A stretch of 30,380 bases of DNA from Deltaproteobacteria bacterium (GCA_019314005.1 JAFDAE010000015.1:1-30380); one strand, 5' to 3'; shown: positions 7,223 to 17,034, counted from the stretch's first letter. Notes: a model not told the origin generated them from the letters alone. A program made the numbers and translations.

Positions 7223-8451
7223 GTGAAATGAAATGGGATGTTTGGTCTGACAAGATAGTGTACAACCTCCTGATTTGCTTTTGTTTGGCATTGATTAACC
7301 TTGCCGCCTGCACCTTGTTCAAGCCTGCACCGATAACTCGAGAGACAGCATTGGCAAAAATAGGCACACGTGAGTCCCCTGACTTTGCCGATGACATGGA
7401 TCTTGATTCCGCAAGACAGGGGGCGTTGCGGAGCCTTGAATATTTAAGTCGGCTTTCTCCGTCTGCTCAGTTTCAATACGGACCGGATACATATTCAGCC
7501 GAACACGTCGCCAAGTCATTGGAGACTTTCATTGACATAGTTGACAGTGTTCCGACTGGCATAGAGCTTCGTGAGCGTATAAAAGAATTATTTTGGATAT
7601 ATCGTTCAGTGGGCACCGACGGAAAGGGGAAAATTCTATTTACCGGTTACTATGAGCCGGTAATGAAAGGGAGCCTCGTATGTACGGAAGAGTACCAGTA
7701 CCCTATCTATAGGCGCCCTGATGACTGGACACGAATAGACTTGAGCCTGTTTGACCCCCAACTGTCAGGCCGCTATGTTGTAGGACGACATGTGAGGCAT
7801 ACCGTGGTCCCGTATTATACGCGCGCGGAGATTGACACAGTGGGACAACTTGAAAAAAAGGGGTATGAGTTGGCATGGATTGCTGACCCGATCGGCCTTT
7901 TTTTCCTTCATATTCAAGGCTCAGGAGAGGTAGTGTTAGAAGATGGGACGGTTTTTAAAGTCCACTATAGCTGCTCTAACGGACATTCATATAGCAGTAT
8001 CGGGAAGTTACTCATTGACGAAGGTAAAATTGACCATGAGGAGATGTCAATGCAGCGGATACGTGCTTATCTGATGTCCCATCCGGAAGCTATTGAATAC
8101 GTTTTAAACCACAACAAAAGTTATGTTTTTTTTGAACTCGTTGATGAAGGTCCATTAGGGTGCATTGAAGTGCCTCTTACGCCTGGACGGTCGATCGCTA
8201 CGGACACCAAACTTTTCCCCAAGGGCGCTCTTGCCTTTATCCATACCGAGAAACCGATTGTAGATGAGGATGGGAAGATTCGCACATGGATTGACTGCAG
8301 CCGGTTTGTTTGTAATCAAGACACCGGCGGCGCGATCAAGGGGCCGGGCCGCGTTGACCTGTTTTGCGGGAAGGGGGACTATGCTGAGGTAGCCGCAGGA
8401 CATATGAAACAGTATGGGACGCTCTATTTTTTGGTACTGAAAGATTCGTAA
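7219..8451 (+). CDS. mltA: MltA: membrane-bound lytic murein transglycosylase A (lipoprotein)
   Basis: The product cleaves the glycan strands of peptidoglycan, leaving 1,6-anhydro-muramyl ends. A hydrophobic signal near residues 13-30 ends in the lipobox L28-A-A-C31, so it should be lipidated and membrane-anchored. The MltA domain (GYYEP near 140, then HIQGSG) is followed by the 3D domain with QDTGGAIKG, whose D368 corresponds to the proposed catalytic aspartate of E. coli MltA (D308). The TTG at 7219 overlaps the RNase stop as TTGA, with GGAG four bases upstream. The ATG at 7228 is an alternative that changes only three residues. tilS starts 4 bp downstream, so they form one operon. Confidence 0.92.
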   Translation: MSEMKWDVWSDKIVYNLLICFCLALINLAACTLFKPAPITRETALAKIGTRESPDFADDMDLDSARQGALRSLEYLSRLSPSAQFQYGPDTYSAEHVAKSLETFIDIVDSVPTGIELRERIKELFWIYRSVGTDGKGKILFTGYYEPVMKGSLVCTEEYQYPIYRRPDDWTRIDLSLFDPQLSGRYVVGRHVRHTVVPYYTRAEIDTVGQLEKKGYELAWIADPIGLFFLHIQGSGEVVLEDGTVFKVHYSCSNGHSYSSIGKLLIDEGKIDHEEMSMQRIRAYLMSHPEAIEYVLNHNKSYVFFELVDEGPLGCIEVPLTPGRSIATDTKLFPKGALAFIHTEKPIVDEDGKIRTWIDCSRFVCNQDTGGAIKGPGRVDLFCGKGDYAEVAAGHMKQYGTLYFLVLKDS

Positions 8452-8455
8452 CCTA

Positions 8456-9892
8456 ATGAAATCCTATAAACCTGCCGAAGACTCCCGGCCTTTTATCAGT
8501 GCCGTTGAAAAAACCATACGTCGTTACAGTATGTTGGCACCCGGGGATACCGTTTTAGTGGGGGTATCCGGAGGCCCGGATTCAGTAACACTCCTTCATG
8601 TGTTAGCAGCCATTGCACAAAAATGGTCTATCCGGTTGGTGGCGGTATATCTGAATCATAACCTGCGCCGTGAGGCTGAACAGGAGGCGAATTTTGTGGC
8701 AGATCTTTCCGCACGGCTTTGCATTCCGTGTGAGATCGGCTCAGAAGACGTTGCTCGTTATCGAGCTTTACACCATATGTCCATTCAGCACGCAGCCCGT
8801 GAGGTAAGATATCGATTTTATGATGAAACAGCGGCCAAATGCTCTGCGCAAAAGATCGCTTTAGGGCATAATTTGGAAGATAATGCTGAATCGGTTCTGA
8901 TTCATTTTTTAAGAGGGGCGGGTCCTCTCGGCCTTTCCGGGATTCCCCCTGTCAGGGCCAGCAGGTTTATCCGGCCTCTTATTGATACGACACGTGGTGA
9001 GATACTTTCTTTTTTGGACCAAAATCGGATTGAATACCTGACAGATAAGTCGAATAAGAGCCTCAAATATCTTCGCAACCGGATACGTCACGAGCTTATT
9101 CCATATCTAAAATCAAAGTATAACCCGAATATTGTAAGTCAGTTACACCACCTCTCTACCATCTTGCGGGAGGAAGAAGATTCCTGGGAAAAGACTGTCA
9201 CCATAACTTTTCAGGATCTTATCACAAAAAAAGGCGAAAATTTAATAGGGCTTGATCTGGAAGGGTTGCAACAGTTGTCACCTGCGCTTCGAAAGAGGGT
9301 GATTAGGAAAGGCGTTGCAGCCATAAAAGGTGATTTAAAGCGGATTGAATTTAAACACATCGATGCGATAGAAGACCTTATTACATGTCTAAACCCTTCC
9401 GGCAGTCTTGACCTTCCAGGAAGGGTATGTATAATGCGTGAGCCCAAAACGCTTCTTTTTTATTCAGAACGTCCCGGCGACATAGCCCCCTATCGTTACA
9501 CCATTGACGATATGGAGGGAGAGGTCTATATACGGGAAGTCGACGCGGTACTTAGACTTTCTGCTTGTCTGCCGGATGCGGTTTCGGTTGCCGAAGCAGG
9601 ACCATATTGCGTATTTTTGGACCTTGATACCATTCGGTTCTCCTTAATTGTCAGAAATTTTGTTCCTGGGGATCGTTTCAGACCTCTTGGGTTGTCCGGG
9701 ACTAAAAAGGTAAAGGATTTTTTCATTAATAAAAAGGTGCCGATAAGGGTGCGCAAGCTATGTCCTATGGTACTAAGCGATGGAGTTATTATATGGATTG
9801 GAGGGTATCGCCTGAGCGAGTTGGTTAAGATTACATCTCGAACAAGAAGGGTCTTGAAAATGGAGCTAATGGGTTGTAATCTATTTAAATAG
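8456..9892 (+). CDS. tilS: TilS: tRNA(Ile)-lysidine synthase
   Basis: The 478-residue ATP-dependent enzyme attaches lysine to C34 of the CAU-anticodon tRNA(Ile), turning its specificity from AUG to AUA. The PP-loop S38-GGPD-S43 is intact. The N-terminal N-type ATP pyrophosphatase domain covers about 28-220 (LGHNLEDNAESVL is typical), and the C-terminal TilS tRNA-binding domain is visible near 390-470 (FVPGDRFRPLG, then KKVKDFFINKKVP). The length matches family members with the full C-terminal domain. It starts 4 bp after mltA with no clear ribosome binding site, suggesting translational coupling. The same tilS-ftsH order is common in bacteria. Confidence 0.95.
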   Translation: MKSYKPAEDSRPFISAVEKTIRRYSMLAPGDTVLVGVSGGPDSVTLLHVLAAIAQKWSIRLVAVYLNHNLRREAEQEANFVADLSARLCIPCEIGSEDVARYRALHHMSIQHAAREVRYRFYDETAAKCSAQKIALGHNLEDNAESVLIHFLRGAGPLGLSGIPPVRASRFIRPLIDTTRGEILSFLDQNRIEYLTDKSNKSLKYLRNRIRHELIPYLKSKYNPNIVSQLHHLSTILREEEDSWEKTVTITFQDLITKKGENLIGLDLEGLQQLSPALRKRVIRKGVAAIKGDLKRIEFKHIDAIEDLITCLNPSGSLDLPGRVCIMREPKTLLFYSERPGDIAPYRYTIDDMEGEVYIREVDAVLRLSACLPDAVSVAEAGPYCVFLDLDTIRFSLIVRNFVPGDRFRPLGLSGTKKVKDFFINKKVPIRVRKLCPMVLSDGVIIWIGGYRLSELVKITSRTRRVLKMELMGCNLFK

Positions 9893-9915
9893 AGCACTCC
9901 GTTCGAGGAAAGAAA

Positions 9916-9944
9916 TTGCAATAAGTATTTAAGCATGATATTTT
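9916..9944 (+). promoter_or_regulatory. Possible ftsH promoter
   Basis: TTGCAA (9916-9921), a 17-base spacer and TATTTT (9939-9944), in an A+T-rich 94-bp gap before ftsH. The -10 is weak, and ftsH may also be read from upstream. Confidence 0.3.
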
Positions 9945-9986
9945 TATTATTTATAGTGCCAATACAAGAATATAAGGAGGAATTTC

Positions 9987-11873
9987 TTGAGTCCATTTTA
10001 CAAAAATTTAGCTTTATGGCTGGTTATAAGCCTAATGATGATACTGTTATTCAACTTGTTTAATCAGCCAAGGGTGCAAGACAGCGAAATAAGTTACAGC
10101 GAATTTCTTGCTTCTGTAGAGAGAGGGAATGTTACCGGTGTGGTCATAAGGGGATCCGAGATATACGGCACCGATGTCAGCGGCTCTCGATTTAAGACAT
10201 TTGCTCCTCAGGATGTTGACTTGATCAGGACATTAAGGGATCGCTCCGTTTCTATAAAAGTCAAACCGGTTGAGGATGCTCCCTGGTATATGACTCTCTT
10301 GGTTTCGTGGTTCCCGATGATCCTTCTGATCGCCGTCTGGGTCTTCTTTATGCGCCAGATGCAGGCAGGAGGCGGAAAAGCCATGTCTTTTGGTAAGAGT
10401 CGGGCGCGACTTATGTCTGACACATCCCAGAAGGTTACGTTTGAGGATGTTGCGGGCATTGAAGAGGCCAAAGAAGAGCTGGAAGAGATTGTTGCTTTTC
10501 TAAAAGACCCCAAGAAATTTACGCGATTGGGCGGCAGGATCCCGAAAGGGGTGCTCTTGATGGGCTCACCCGGTACTGGAAAGACGCTCCTTGCCCGGGC
10601 TATAGCGGGTGAAGCGGGCGTCCCCTTTTTCAGTATCAGCGGGTCCGATTTTGTGGAAATGTTTGTGGGCGTGGGAGCCTCACGTGTTAGAGACCTTTTT
10701 GTTCAGGGCAAGAAGAATGCTCCGTGCATTATATTTATCGATGAAATCGATGCTGTTGGGCGGCACCGTGGCGCAGGACTCGGCGGAGGACACGATGAGC
10801 GCGAACAGACGTTGAACCAGTTGTTGGTCGAGATGGACGGGTTTGAGTCGAACGAGGGGGTCATATTGATCTCTGCTACGAACCGTCCTGATATACTCGA
10901 TCCGGCGCTTCTGCGCCCGGGGCGGTTTGACCGGCAAATCGTAGTTCCGGTGCCGGATGTAAGAGGGCGTGAGGGTATACTGAAAGTCCATAGCAGGAAG
11001 AGTCCTCTTGCCGATGATGTGGATCTTTCGGTAGTTGCCCGCGGAACTCCTGGATTTTCCGGCGCTGATCTTGAAAACCTGGTCAATGAGGCAGCGCTGC
11101 TTGCGGCGCGACAGGACAAAGAACGTGTTGAGATGGCTGATTTGGAAGAGGCAAAAGACAAGGTCATGATGGGCGCCGCGCGGAAAAGCATGATCATCAG
11201 TGATGAGGAAAAACGGAACACAGCATACCATGAAGCAGGACACACACTGGTGGCAAAAGAACTCCCTGAAACCGACCCCATCCACAAGGTGACAATTATT
11301 CCTCGGGGCCGGGCGCTCGGACTTACACAGCAGCTTCCGATAGATGAAAAGCACACCTATCCCCGTACCTACCTCATCAATGGCCTGGCTGTCTTAATGG
11401 GGGGGCGTGCTGCTGAGGAACTGGTGCTTGATGACATGACAACGGGCGCTGGAAATGACATTGAACGCGCGACTGTCATGGCTCGAAAGATGGTATGCGA
11501 ATGGGGGATGAGTGATCTTTTAGGGCCGCTCACATTTGGAAAAAAACAAGAACAGATTTTTCTGGGTCGCGAATTCGCGCAGCACCGGGATTATAGCGAA
11601 GAGACCGCTGTTGAAATCGACAGAGAGGTGAAACGGTTAGTGACAGAGGCGTATGATACCGCAAAAAATATCCTTACCGAGTATAATGCCGCGCTTCACG
11701 CATTGGCAAAAGCCTTGCTTGAGCAGGAGACCCTTGATGCCAAAGCCATAGATGAGATTATAGAGAAAGCTGCCGGGAAACCTGTCCCAGGCGCTGAAGC
11801 AAAAGAAACAGGTGATGACAATCCAACAGTAGTAAATGGTTCGGAGAAAGCCGAGCCCCCTGAAGAGGCGTAG
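9987..11873 (+). CDS. ftsH: FtsH: membrane-anchored ATP-dependent zinc metalloprotease
   Basis: The start is the TTG at 9987, with AAGGAGG seven bases before it. The 628-residue protein has two membrane segments (about 7-26 and 103-122) around a periplasmic loop, then an AAA+ domain: Walker A G193-SPGTGK-T200, Walker B IIFIDEID (248-255), arginine-finger region LRPGRFDR (309-316). The M41 protease domain carries the zinc site H415-EAG-H419. The protein extracts and degrades misfolded membrane proteins and selected soluble regulators as a hexamer. The C-terminal tail after about 590 is acidic and non-conserved. The folP start lies 10 bp downstream. Confidence 0.97.
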   Translation: MSPFYKNLALWLVISLMMILLFNLFNQPRVQDSEISYSEFLASVERGNVTGVVIRGSEIYGTDVSGSRFKTFAPQDVDLIRTLRDRSVSIKVKPVEDAPWYMTLLVSWFPMILLIAVWVFFMRQMQAGGGKAMSFGKSRARLMSDTSQKVTFEDVAGIEEAKEELEEIVAFLKDPKKFTRLGGRIPKGVLLMGSPGTGKTLLARAIAGEAGVPFFSISGSDFVEMFVGVGASRVRDLFVQGKKNAPCIIFIDEIDAVGRHRGAGLGGGHDEREQTLNQLLVEMDGFESNEGVILISATNRPDILDPALLRPGRFDRQIVVPVPDVRGREGILKVHSRKSPLADDVDLSVVARGTPGFSGADLENLVNEAALLAARQDKERVEMADLEEAKDKVMMGAARKSMIISDEEKRNTAYHEAGHTLVAKELPETDPIHKVTIIPRGRALGLTQQLPIDEKHTYPRTYLINGLAVLMGGRAAEELVLDDMTTGAGNDIERATVMARKMVCEWGMSDLLGPLTFGKKQEQIFLGREFAQHRDYSEETAVEIDREVKRLVTEAYDTAKNILTEYNAALHALAKALLEQETLDAKAIDEIIEKAAGKPVPGAEAKETGDDNPTVVNGSEKAEPPEEA

Positions 11874-11883
11874 ACAGAATAAG

Positions 11884-12723
11884 ATGCTTTTGGACGAATT
11901 ATTAGAAGAAAATCGTGTTCTGGTCATGGGGATTCTGAATGTTACGCCGGATTCCTTTTCAGATGGCGGATTGTATGTCGATCTTGACAAGGCGGTTGTG
12001 CATGGGGAATCTCTTGAGGCAGACGGTGCGGATATCATCGATGTGGGTGGGGTATCCACAAGGCCTTTTTCTGAGCCGGTGCCAGTGGAAGAAGAGATTA
12101 AGCGTGTCGTACCGGTTATTAAGAAACTCTCACAGCGTGTTTCCATCCCCATCTCCATAGATACAACCCGGGCTGAAGTGGCAAACAGGGCGATTGAGGC
12201 AGGCGCGGTGATTGTAAATGATATCGGCGCCCTTCGCCTTGATCCTGCTTTGGGAAGTCTGGTGGCTGATGCGGACATTCCTATTATCTTGATGCATATG
12301 CAGGGAACTCCCCAAACAATGCAGATAAGTCCCCATTATGACGACGTAATGGGCGACATTATCGATTTCCTGTCCGATTCCATAAATCTTGCCGTAAGCA
12401 AAGGGATCCGGCGTGAAAACATTATTATTGATCCCGGCATCGGTTTCGGAAAAACTGCCAACCATAATTTAACCATCATCAAGGAGTTAGAGCGGCTCAA
12501 TTCATTGGAGCGTCCGATTCTCATAGGAGCTTCGCGCAAGGCTTTTATCGGGGAAGTCTTGGGAGTGAAAGAACCTGCCCGGCGCGATATTGGATCATTG
12601 GCGGTTACAGCGGTATCTGTTATGAACGGGGCGAGTATTGTACGCGCACATGATGTGAAACGGTCTGTAGAAGTTGTACGTATGGCAGAGGCGATACGGA
12701 ATGGAAAGTTTGAAGTGGGCTAA
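11884..12723 (+). CDS. folP: FolP: dihydropteroate synthase
   Basis: The enzyme joins 6-hydroxymethyl-7,8-dihydropterin diphosphate to 4-aminobenzoate in folate synthesis and is the sulfonamide target. The signature VMGILNVTPDSFSDGG is at residues 14-29, IDTTR in the first third, IIIDPGIGFGKT (pterin/phosphate site) in the middle, and GASRKAFIG later. The ATG at 11884 puts the signature 13 residues from the start, as in other FolP proteins; the ATG at 11836 would lie inside ftsH and is less likely. No clear ribosome binding site precedes it, suggesting coupling with ftsH. The length of 279 residues is normal. Confidence 0.95.
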   Translation: MLLDELLEENRVLVMGILNVTPDSFSDGGLYVDLDKAVVHGESLEADGADIIDVGGVSTRPFSEPVPVEEEIKRVVPVIKKLSQRVSIPISIDTTRAEVANRAIEAGAVIVNDIGALRLDPALGSLVADADIPIILMHMQGTPQTMQISPHYDDVMGDIIDFLSDSINLAVSKGIRRENIIIDPGIGFGKTANHNLTIIKELERLNSLERPILIGASRKAFIGEVLGVKEPARRDIGSLAVTAVSVMNGASIVRAHDVKRSVEVVRMAEAIRNGKFEVG

Positions 12724-12774
12724 AGTATTTAAACTTATAAAGCATGACGAAACTCGTTTAAATAAAATTTTTAA

Positions 12775-13683
12775 GTGAATGACATTAGAAAATATATTTT
12801 TTATATCGGGATATTATTTGTTCTGGTTGTCGGTGTAGGGTTGTTTTTCTTCCTGGAAAAAGTGGAGGACGTGGTCCTGCCGATCCCTGTAAAGCTGGAG
12901 AATGTACCTTCTGACCTTGTTGCAGTGGCCGATGTCGGTATTCTGGATGTTCGTGTGCGAGGACCTGTAAAATTATTAGACGAGATTAAAGGGCAAGACA
13001 TTCATTATACAATAGATCTTTCAAAAGGGACTCCCGGTTTATTACCTATTACAGTATCCAAAGACTCAATCCATGTGCCCCGCAAACTGTCGGTTGTCTC
13101 GGTACAACCAGAATCCCTAACTATAAATTTTGAAGAACGTCTTAATAAACAGGTCCCCATTGTAGCGGACCTGTGCGGAGCCCCCTCGGAGGGATATGTA
13201 GTATCGAGGGTGGTAGTAACGCCTTCAGTGGTGGAGCTGTCAGGGCCGTATGCTGTTATAGACCAGTTGACGGCAATACGTACTACGCCGATTGACGTTA
13301 ACGGATTGACCGCAACTATTAAGAAAGAGGTCGCCCTTGCGATAAAACCGGAGCTCCACGTCGAGGCAATCAGTAAAGGAATTATTGACGTAGAGGTTGT
13401 TGTAGAAGAAAAGAATGTTGAAAAAAGTTTCGATATTCCGGTAGAAGGGAAGAACACACCTTATCGCTATGTGATAACACCCTCCAATATTAATATTTCT
13501 ATTAAGGGGCCGATAAAGATTATAGAGGAATTGGCAGCTTCTCAGGAAAAACTCCAGGTTTATGTAGACCTGAACGGACTGAAACCCGGCGTGTATGTTC
13601 GGAAAACAGCAATCAATCTTCCTCTCGATGTTGTTTTGGTGGACGCCAAACCAGAGGTATTTACGGTAAAAATAACGGAATAA
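12775..13683 (+). CDS. YbbR-domain membrane protein (CdaR-like)
   Basis: The 302-residue protein has one N-terminal membrane segment (about 8-27) followed by an extracytoplasmic part of repeated YbbR domains, seen as recurring VPV/IPV and VxGP-type strands (for example VRGPVKLLDE, LSGPYAVIDQ and IKGPIKIIEE). YbbR proteins (CdaR) bind and tune the diadenylate cyclase CdaA, usually encoded directly upstream. Here folP ends 51 bp before the GTG start and no cyclase gene lies between, so this copy has no adjacent partner. The downstream glmM is the usual neighbour. The start is a GTG without a strong ribosome binding site. Confidence 0.87.
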   Translation: MNDIRKYIFYIGILFVLVVGVGLFFFLEKVEDVVLPIPVKLENVPSDLVAVADVGILDVRVRGPVKLLDEIKGQDIHYTIDLSKGTPGLLPITVSKDSIHVPRKLSVVSVQPESLTINFEERLNKQVPIVADLCGAPSEGYVVSRVVVTPSVVELSGPYAVIDQLTAIRTTPIDVNGLTATIKKEVALAIKPELHVEAISKGIIDVEVVVEEKNVEKSFDIPVEGKNTPYRYVITPSNINISIKGPIKIIEELAASQEKLQVYVDLNGLKPGVYVRKTAINLPLDVVLVDAKPEVFTVKITE

Positions 13684-13755
13684 GATTTAGGAATTTAGGA
13701 ATTTAGGAATTAGGGGATTGAGGAATTGTGAATTAAAGGATTTTCGTAGCTGCTT

Positions 13756-13792
13756 AGGTTCAATGTTCAGGGGTTCACGGTTCAAGGTTAAA
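13756..13792 (+). repeat. 37-bp GGTTCA-type dispersed repeat, copy 2
   Basis: It matches the minus-strand reading of 764-800 at 36 of 37 positions and forms the left inner arm of the spacer structure. Confidence 0.85.
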
Positions 13793-13897
13793 CTGATGAA
13801 AGAGAAACTATACGAATACGGAATTCATCCGGTTCTTGCAACGAAGTTTTGAGGAAACTCTATGCTGCCTTGTAAATGTGAAGAGAGCAAGGCGAGC

Positions 13898-13916
13898 AAC
13901 CGTGAACCCTGAACCT
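13898..13916 (-). repeat. Inverted partial copy of the GGTTCA repeat
   Basis: On the minus strand it reads AGGTTCAGGGTTCACGGTT, a shortened version of the 37-bp repeat, facing copy 2 across about 105 bp. Confidence 0.75.
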
Positions 13917-13988
13917 GACAAACCTGAGTAGTTACGGATTTTTTTGTTTTAATCCCTAAATCCCTCAATTTTTATTTACGGAGGAATA

Positions 13989-15338
13989 ATGCGTAGGTTG
14001 TTCGGAACGGATGGTATTCGCGGGATAGCGAATGTATACCCGATGACTGTTGAGTTGGCAGTGCAGGTGGGACGGGGGACTGCCTATGTCTTTAAGAACG
14101 GGAAGAAACGTCACAAAATTGTTATCGGAAAAGATACTCGTCTTTCCGGTTATATGATCGAAAATGCCATTGCCGCCGGCATCTGTTCCATGGGTGTGGA
14201 TGTGCTTTTGGTAGGGCCATTGCCGACTCCGGGAATCGCTTTTATCACATCAAGTATGCGCGCTGATGCCGGTGTTGTAATTTCAGCTTCTCACAATGCT
14301 TTTCAAGACAATGGGATTAAGATTTTTTCGCGAGACGGATTCAAGTTGCCGGATTCCATAGAGGAAGAGATCGAAAAGTTAATTTCTTCCAACAGCATCG
14401 ATGCCCTTCGTCCCACAGCGAAAGAGGTAGGCAAAGCTTATAGAATCGATGATGCCAAGGGGCGTTATATTGTGTTTTTGAAGCATACATTCCCCATGGA
14501 CTATACGTTGGATGGGCTCAAGATCGTGCTCGACTGTGCCAACGGAGCCGCATACAAAGTTGCGCCTGAGGTCTTCAGTGAATTGGGCGCCGACGTGGTC
14601 CTTGCGGGAGTCAGCCCCGACGGCGAGAATATCAACGATGACTGTGGTTCTCTCCATCCGGAGTTGATCGGCCGAATGGTGAAAGAGGAGGGGGCCGACA
14701 TAGGCCTGGCCCTGGATGGAGACGCTGACAGGGTTATATTTGTAGATGAAAACGGCACGCTGGTTGACGGTGACCATATTATGGCGATCTGCGCAAAGGC
14801 CATGATGGAAGAGGATCGTTTAAAAGAGCGCACCCTGGTTGCCACGGTAATGAGTAACATGGGGCTTGAGGTCGCCATGCGAAAAATGGGCGGGAAGTTG
14901 ATCCGTACCGATGTAGGGGATAGATATGTAGTGGAAAAGATGCGTGAAAAAGGATGCAACCTGGGTGGAGAACAGTCAGGACACATTGTTTTCTTAGACT
15001 ACAATACCACGGGTGACGGGACCCTGACCGCCTTGCAGTTGCTGAGCGTAATGAAGAAACATGACAAAACCCTTTCGGAACTGACCAATATTATGGAGAC
15101 CTATCCGCAGATTTTGATCAATGTAAAAGTTAAGGAAAAAATAGATTTCATGCAGGCGCCCGAGCTTGCTTCCAAGATAGAAAAGATTGAGAAAGAACTG
15201 GGAGATTCAGGGAGAGTTTTGATCCGTTATTCCGGGACCGAGCCGCTTGTGAGGATTATGCTGGAAGGGGCCGATGAAAAACAGATCAACGGGTTTGCGG
15301 AAGGATTGGCAGAGGATTTTAGAAAGCGATTAGGCTGA
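13989..15338 (+). CDS. glmM: GlmM: phosphoglucosamine mutase
   Basis: The enzyme converts glucosamine-6-phosphate to glucosamine-1-phosphate on the way to UDP-GlcNAc, feeding peptidoglycan and LPS. The start motif [10 protein letters not shown] (3-12), the active-site serine S101 in ISASHN (98-103), the metal loop DGDADR and the sugar-binding GEQSGH, plus the C-terminal [10 protein letters not shown] phosphate loop, are all present. The length of 449 is normal. GGAGG lies five bases before the ATG. It may have its own transcription start given the repeat spacer upstream. Its stop overlaps the coaX start by one base. Confidence 0.97.
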   Translation: MRRLFGTDGIRGIANVYPMTVELAVQVGRGTAYVFKNGKKRHKIVIGKDTRLSGYMIENAIAAGICSMGVDVLLVGPLPTPGIAFITSSMRADAGVVISASHNAFQDNGIKIFSRDGFKLPDSIEEEIEKLISSNSIDALRPTAKEVGKAYRIDDAKGRYIVFLKHTFPMDYTLDGLKIVLDCANGAAYKVAPEVFSELGADVVLAGVSPDGENINDDCGSLHPELIGRMVKEEGADIGLALDGDADRVIFVDENGTLVDGDHIMAICAKAMMEEDRLKERTLVATVMSNMGLEVAMRKMGGKLIRTDVGDRYVVEKMREKGCNLGGEQSGHIVFLDYNTTGDGTLTALQLLSVMKKHDKTLSELTNIMETYPQILINVKVKEKIDFMQAPELASKIEKIEKELGDSGRVLIRYSGTEPLVRIMLEGADEKQINGFAEGLAEDFRKRLG

Positions 15339-16123
15339 TGCTTCTTGCCGTTGACATAGGAAATACCAATATCGTTATGGGGATCTTTGATAACGGGTCC
15401 CTTGCCGGTAGATGGAGGCTCCGTTCCCAAAGGAACCTTACTGAAGATGAGATCCATGTCTTTTCAAACAACGTATTCTTCAAGAACGGGCTTACATATA
15501 ATGATGTGAGCGGGGTTATTATCTCCAGTGTGGTCCCTCCATTGTCGCGATCTCTGGAAAAATTTTGCGAAAAATATTTGGGTCAATCCCCCTATCGGGT
15601 GGATGCCTCATCTGTCCCTGATATGCCGCTTCTTGTTGACGACCCTCATTCAGTCGGAGCTGATCGGATTGTTAATGCCGTCGCGGCATTTCACAAATAC
15701 CGATCGAGCCTTATCGTAGTAGATTTCGGCACTGCCACTACCATTGACTATATATCAGAAAGTGGCGCCTACCTTGGAGGTACAATCAGCCCGGGGCTCA
15801 AAATTTCCTCTGACGCCCTTTTCCAGAAAACATCGCTGCTGCCTCGTATGGATAGATTCACTTTGCCCGACAGTGTCATTGCAAAAGATACTATCAGCAG
15901 CATGAATGCAGGGATTATTTACGGATATGCGGGTCTGGTGGACGGAATTGTCCGGCATACCAAAAAGGAGATCGATTCCGACCCAAAAGTGATCGCTACA
16001 GGAGGGTTGGCTTCCTTGATCGCAGAGGTCGCCGAGACTATCGACACCGTTGAACCCAATCTCACACTTGAAGGCCTTTGGATTATATATGAAAAAAGAG
16101 GTAATAAAGCCGCCAAGGCTTAG
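15338..16123 (+). CDS. coaX: CoaX: type III pantothenate kinase
   Basis: The enzyme phosphorylates pantothenate in the first step of CoA synthesis. The ASKHA-fold ATP motif DIGNTN (6-11), GADRIVNAVAA (near 107-117), the FGTATTIDY segment and GGTISPGL are in order. The length of 261 is typical. The ATG overlaps the glmM stop as TGATG, showing translational coupling. The 3' end overlaps the start of the LD-carboxypeptidase gene by 35 bp. Type III kinases need a monovalent cation and resist CoA feedback (family knowledge). Confidence 0.96.
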   Translation: MLLAVDIGNTNIVMGIFDNGSLAGRWRLRSQRNLTEDEIHVFSNNVFFKNGLTYNDVSGVIISSVVPPLSRSLEKFCEKYLGQSPYRVDASSVPDMPLLVDDPHSVGADRIVNAVAAFHKYRSSLIVVDFGTATTIDYISESGAYLGGTISPGLKISSDALFQKTSLLPRMDRFTLPDSVIAKDTISSMNAGIIYGYAGLVDGIVRHTKKEIDSDPKVIATGGLASLIAEVAETIDTVEPNLTLEGLWIIYEKRGNKAAKA

Positions 16124-17000
16124 ACAGGGTGACACGGTGGGGGTTGTCGCTCCGGCCGGACCATTTGAGCGTGATCCCTTTGACCGGGGAGTTGCGACCC
16201 TGGAAGCAATGGGATTCCAGGTAAAAGTCCCGGAGGGGATCTTTGAACAAAAGAATTATCTCGCCGGTTCGGATGAGCACCGGGCAAAACTTCTGACCGA
16301 GCTTTTTCAAGATCCTGCCGTGCGAGCGATTTTTTGCGTGCGGGGTGGGTATGGATCAGCCAGGATACTCCCCTTCCTTGATTTTAAGCAAATAGCAGCC
16401 AATTCAAAAATCCTTGTAGGGTTCAGCGATATCACCATACTTCTTGCCGCATTTTATCACAAGTTCGGTCTTATCACCTTTCACGGCCCGTTAGTAACCA
16501 CTCTCAGTAAGAGTTCAGAAAAGACCAGGGACATCCTTTTAAAAGCTATAACCTCAGATCAACCTGTAGCATTGACCCCCTCCGAACCGGTTGTGTTACA
16601 GCCGGGAAATGTTTCAGGCCCCGTGCTTGGTGGAAACCTGACCAATATTTGCCATCTTATAGGGACCCCGTATGAACCCGAGTTTGCGGGAGCGATTCTT
16701 CTTCTTGAAGACCGGGGAGAGGCCCCCTATCGGATCGACCGCATGCTCTGTCACTTAAGGCTGAGCGGGCGGTTAAAAGATATCGCGGGTGTGGTAGTTG
16801 GTTCTTTTAAAGATTGTGGAGATGTAGATGTGATTTACGATATCGTAAAGGAGAACTTTACGGGCAGGGATATCCCCATCCTTGCCGGGTTTGAGATAGG
16901 ACACGATACCGAGAATCTCACCGTTCCGATAGGGCTTGAGGCTACGTTGGATACGGAAAGCGGTGTGCTTCGCTTTGATGAATCTGCCACGCGCCCTTAG
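16089..17000 (+). CDS. ldcA: LD-carboxypeptidase (peptidase family S66)
   Basis: The cytosolic enzyme removes the terminal D-Ala from murein tetrapeptides during peptidoglycan recycling. The start ATG at 16089 lies inside coaX and gives 303 residues, the family length. The TTG at 16050 would add residues before the usual start. The S66 catalytic set is visible: nucleophile S113 in GFSD (111-114), an acid near E207 in LLLED, and H272 in GHDTENLTVPIG. The RGGYGSAR segment is at 85-92. It is the last gene of the plus-strand run and converges with the HD-GYP gene 34 bp on. A diverged copy of its last 86 bp (16913-16998) recurs at 20459-20544. Confidence 0.92.
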   Translation: MKKEVIKPPRLRQGDTVGVVAPAGPFERDPFDRGVATLEAMGFQVKVPEGIFEQKNYLAGSDEHRAKLLTELFQDPAVRAIFCVRGGYGSARILPFLDFKQIAANSKILVGFSDITILLAAFYHKFGLITFHGPLVTTLSKSSEKTRDILLKAITSDQPVALTPSEPVVLQPGNVSGPVLGGNLTNICHLIGTPYEPEFAGAILLLEDRGEAPYRIDRMLCHLRLSGRLKDIAGVVVGSFKDCGDVDVIYDIVKENFTGRDIPILAGFEIGHDTENLTVPIGLEATLDTESGVLRFDESATRP

Positions 17001-17034
17001 GGCAAATGGCAGATACACTTTCCCAAGTCTTTCT

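Larger units (their letters stand above)
13684..13975. repeat. Nested inverted-repeat spacer between ybbR and glmM
   Basis: The 305-bp gap is almost entirely repeats. Outer left: tandem AATTTAGG-type units (13684-13740). Inner left: the 37-bp GGTTCA repeat (13756-13792). Centre: about 105 bp of unique sequence (13793-13897), holding an 18-codon ORF (13796-13852) I do not take as a gene. Inner right: inverted TGAACC units (13898-13916). Outer right: inverted CCCTAAATCCC-type units (13951-13974). Transcribed, it could fold into a long branched stem. Origin and function are unknown. Confidence 0.75.

Noticed and set aside
10680..11356. Two long minus-strand ORFs (224 and 217 codons) antisense to ftsH
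   Set aside because: They lie wholly within ftsH, show no recognisable domain or ribosome binding site, and arise from codon bias of the real gene.
11836..11883. ATG start 48 bp upstream for folP
   Set aside because: It lies within ftsH and adds a basic stretch absent from the family.
11637..12278. 213-codon minus-strand ORF spanning the ftsH-folP junction
   Set aside because: Low-complexity Ser/Thr-rich composition typical of antisense frames of ordinary genes.
13796..13852. 18-codon ORF in the repeat spacer
   Set aside because: No ribosome binding site and no similarity; too short to support.
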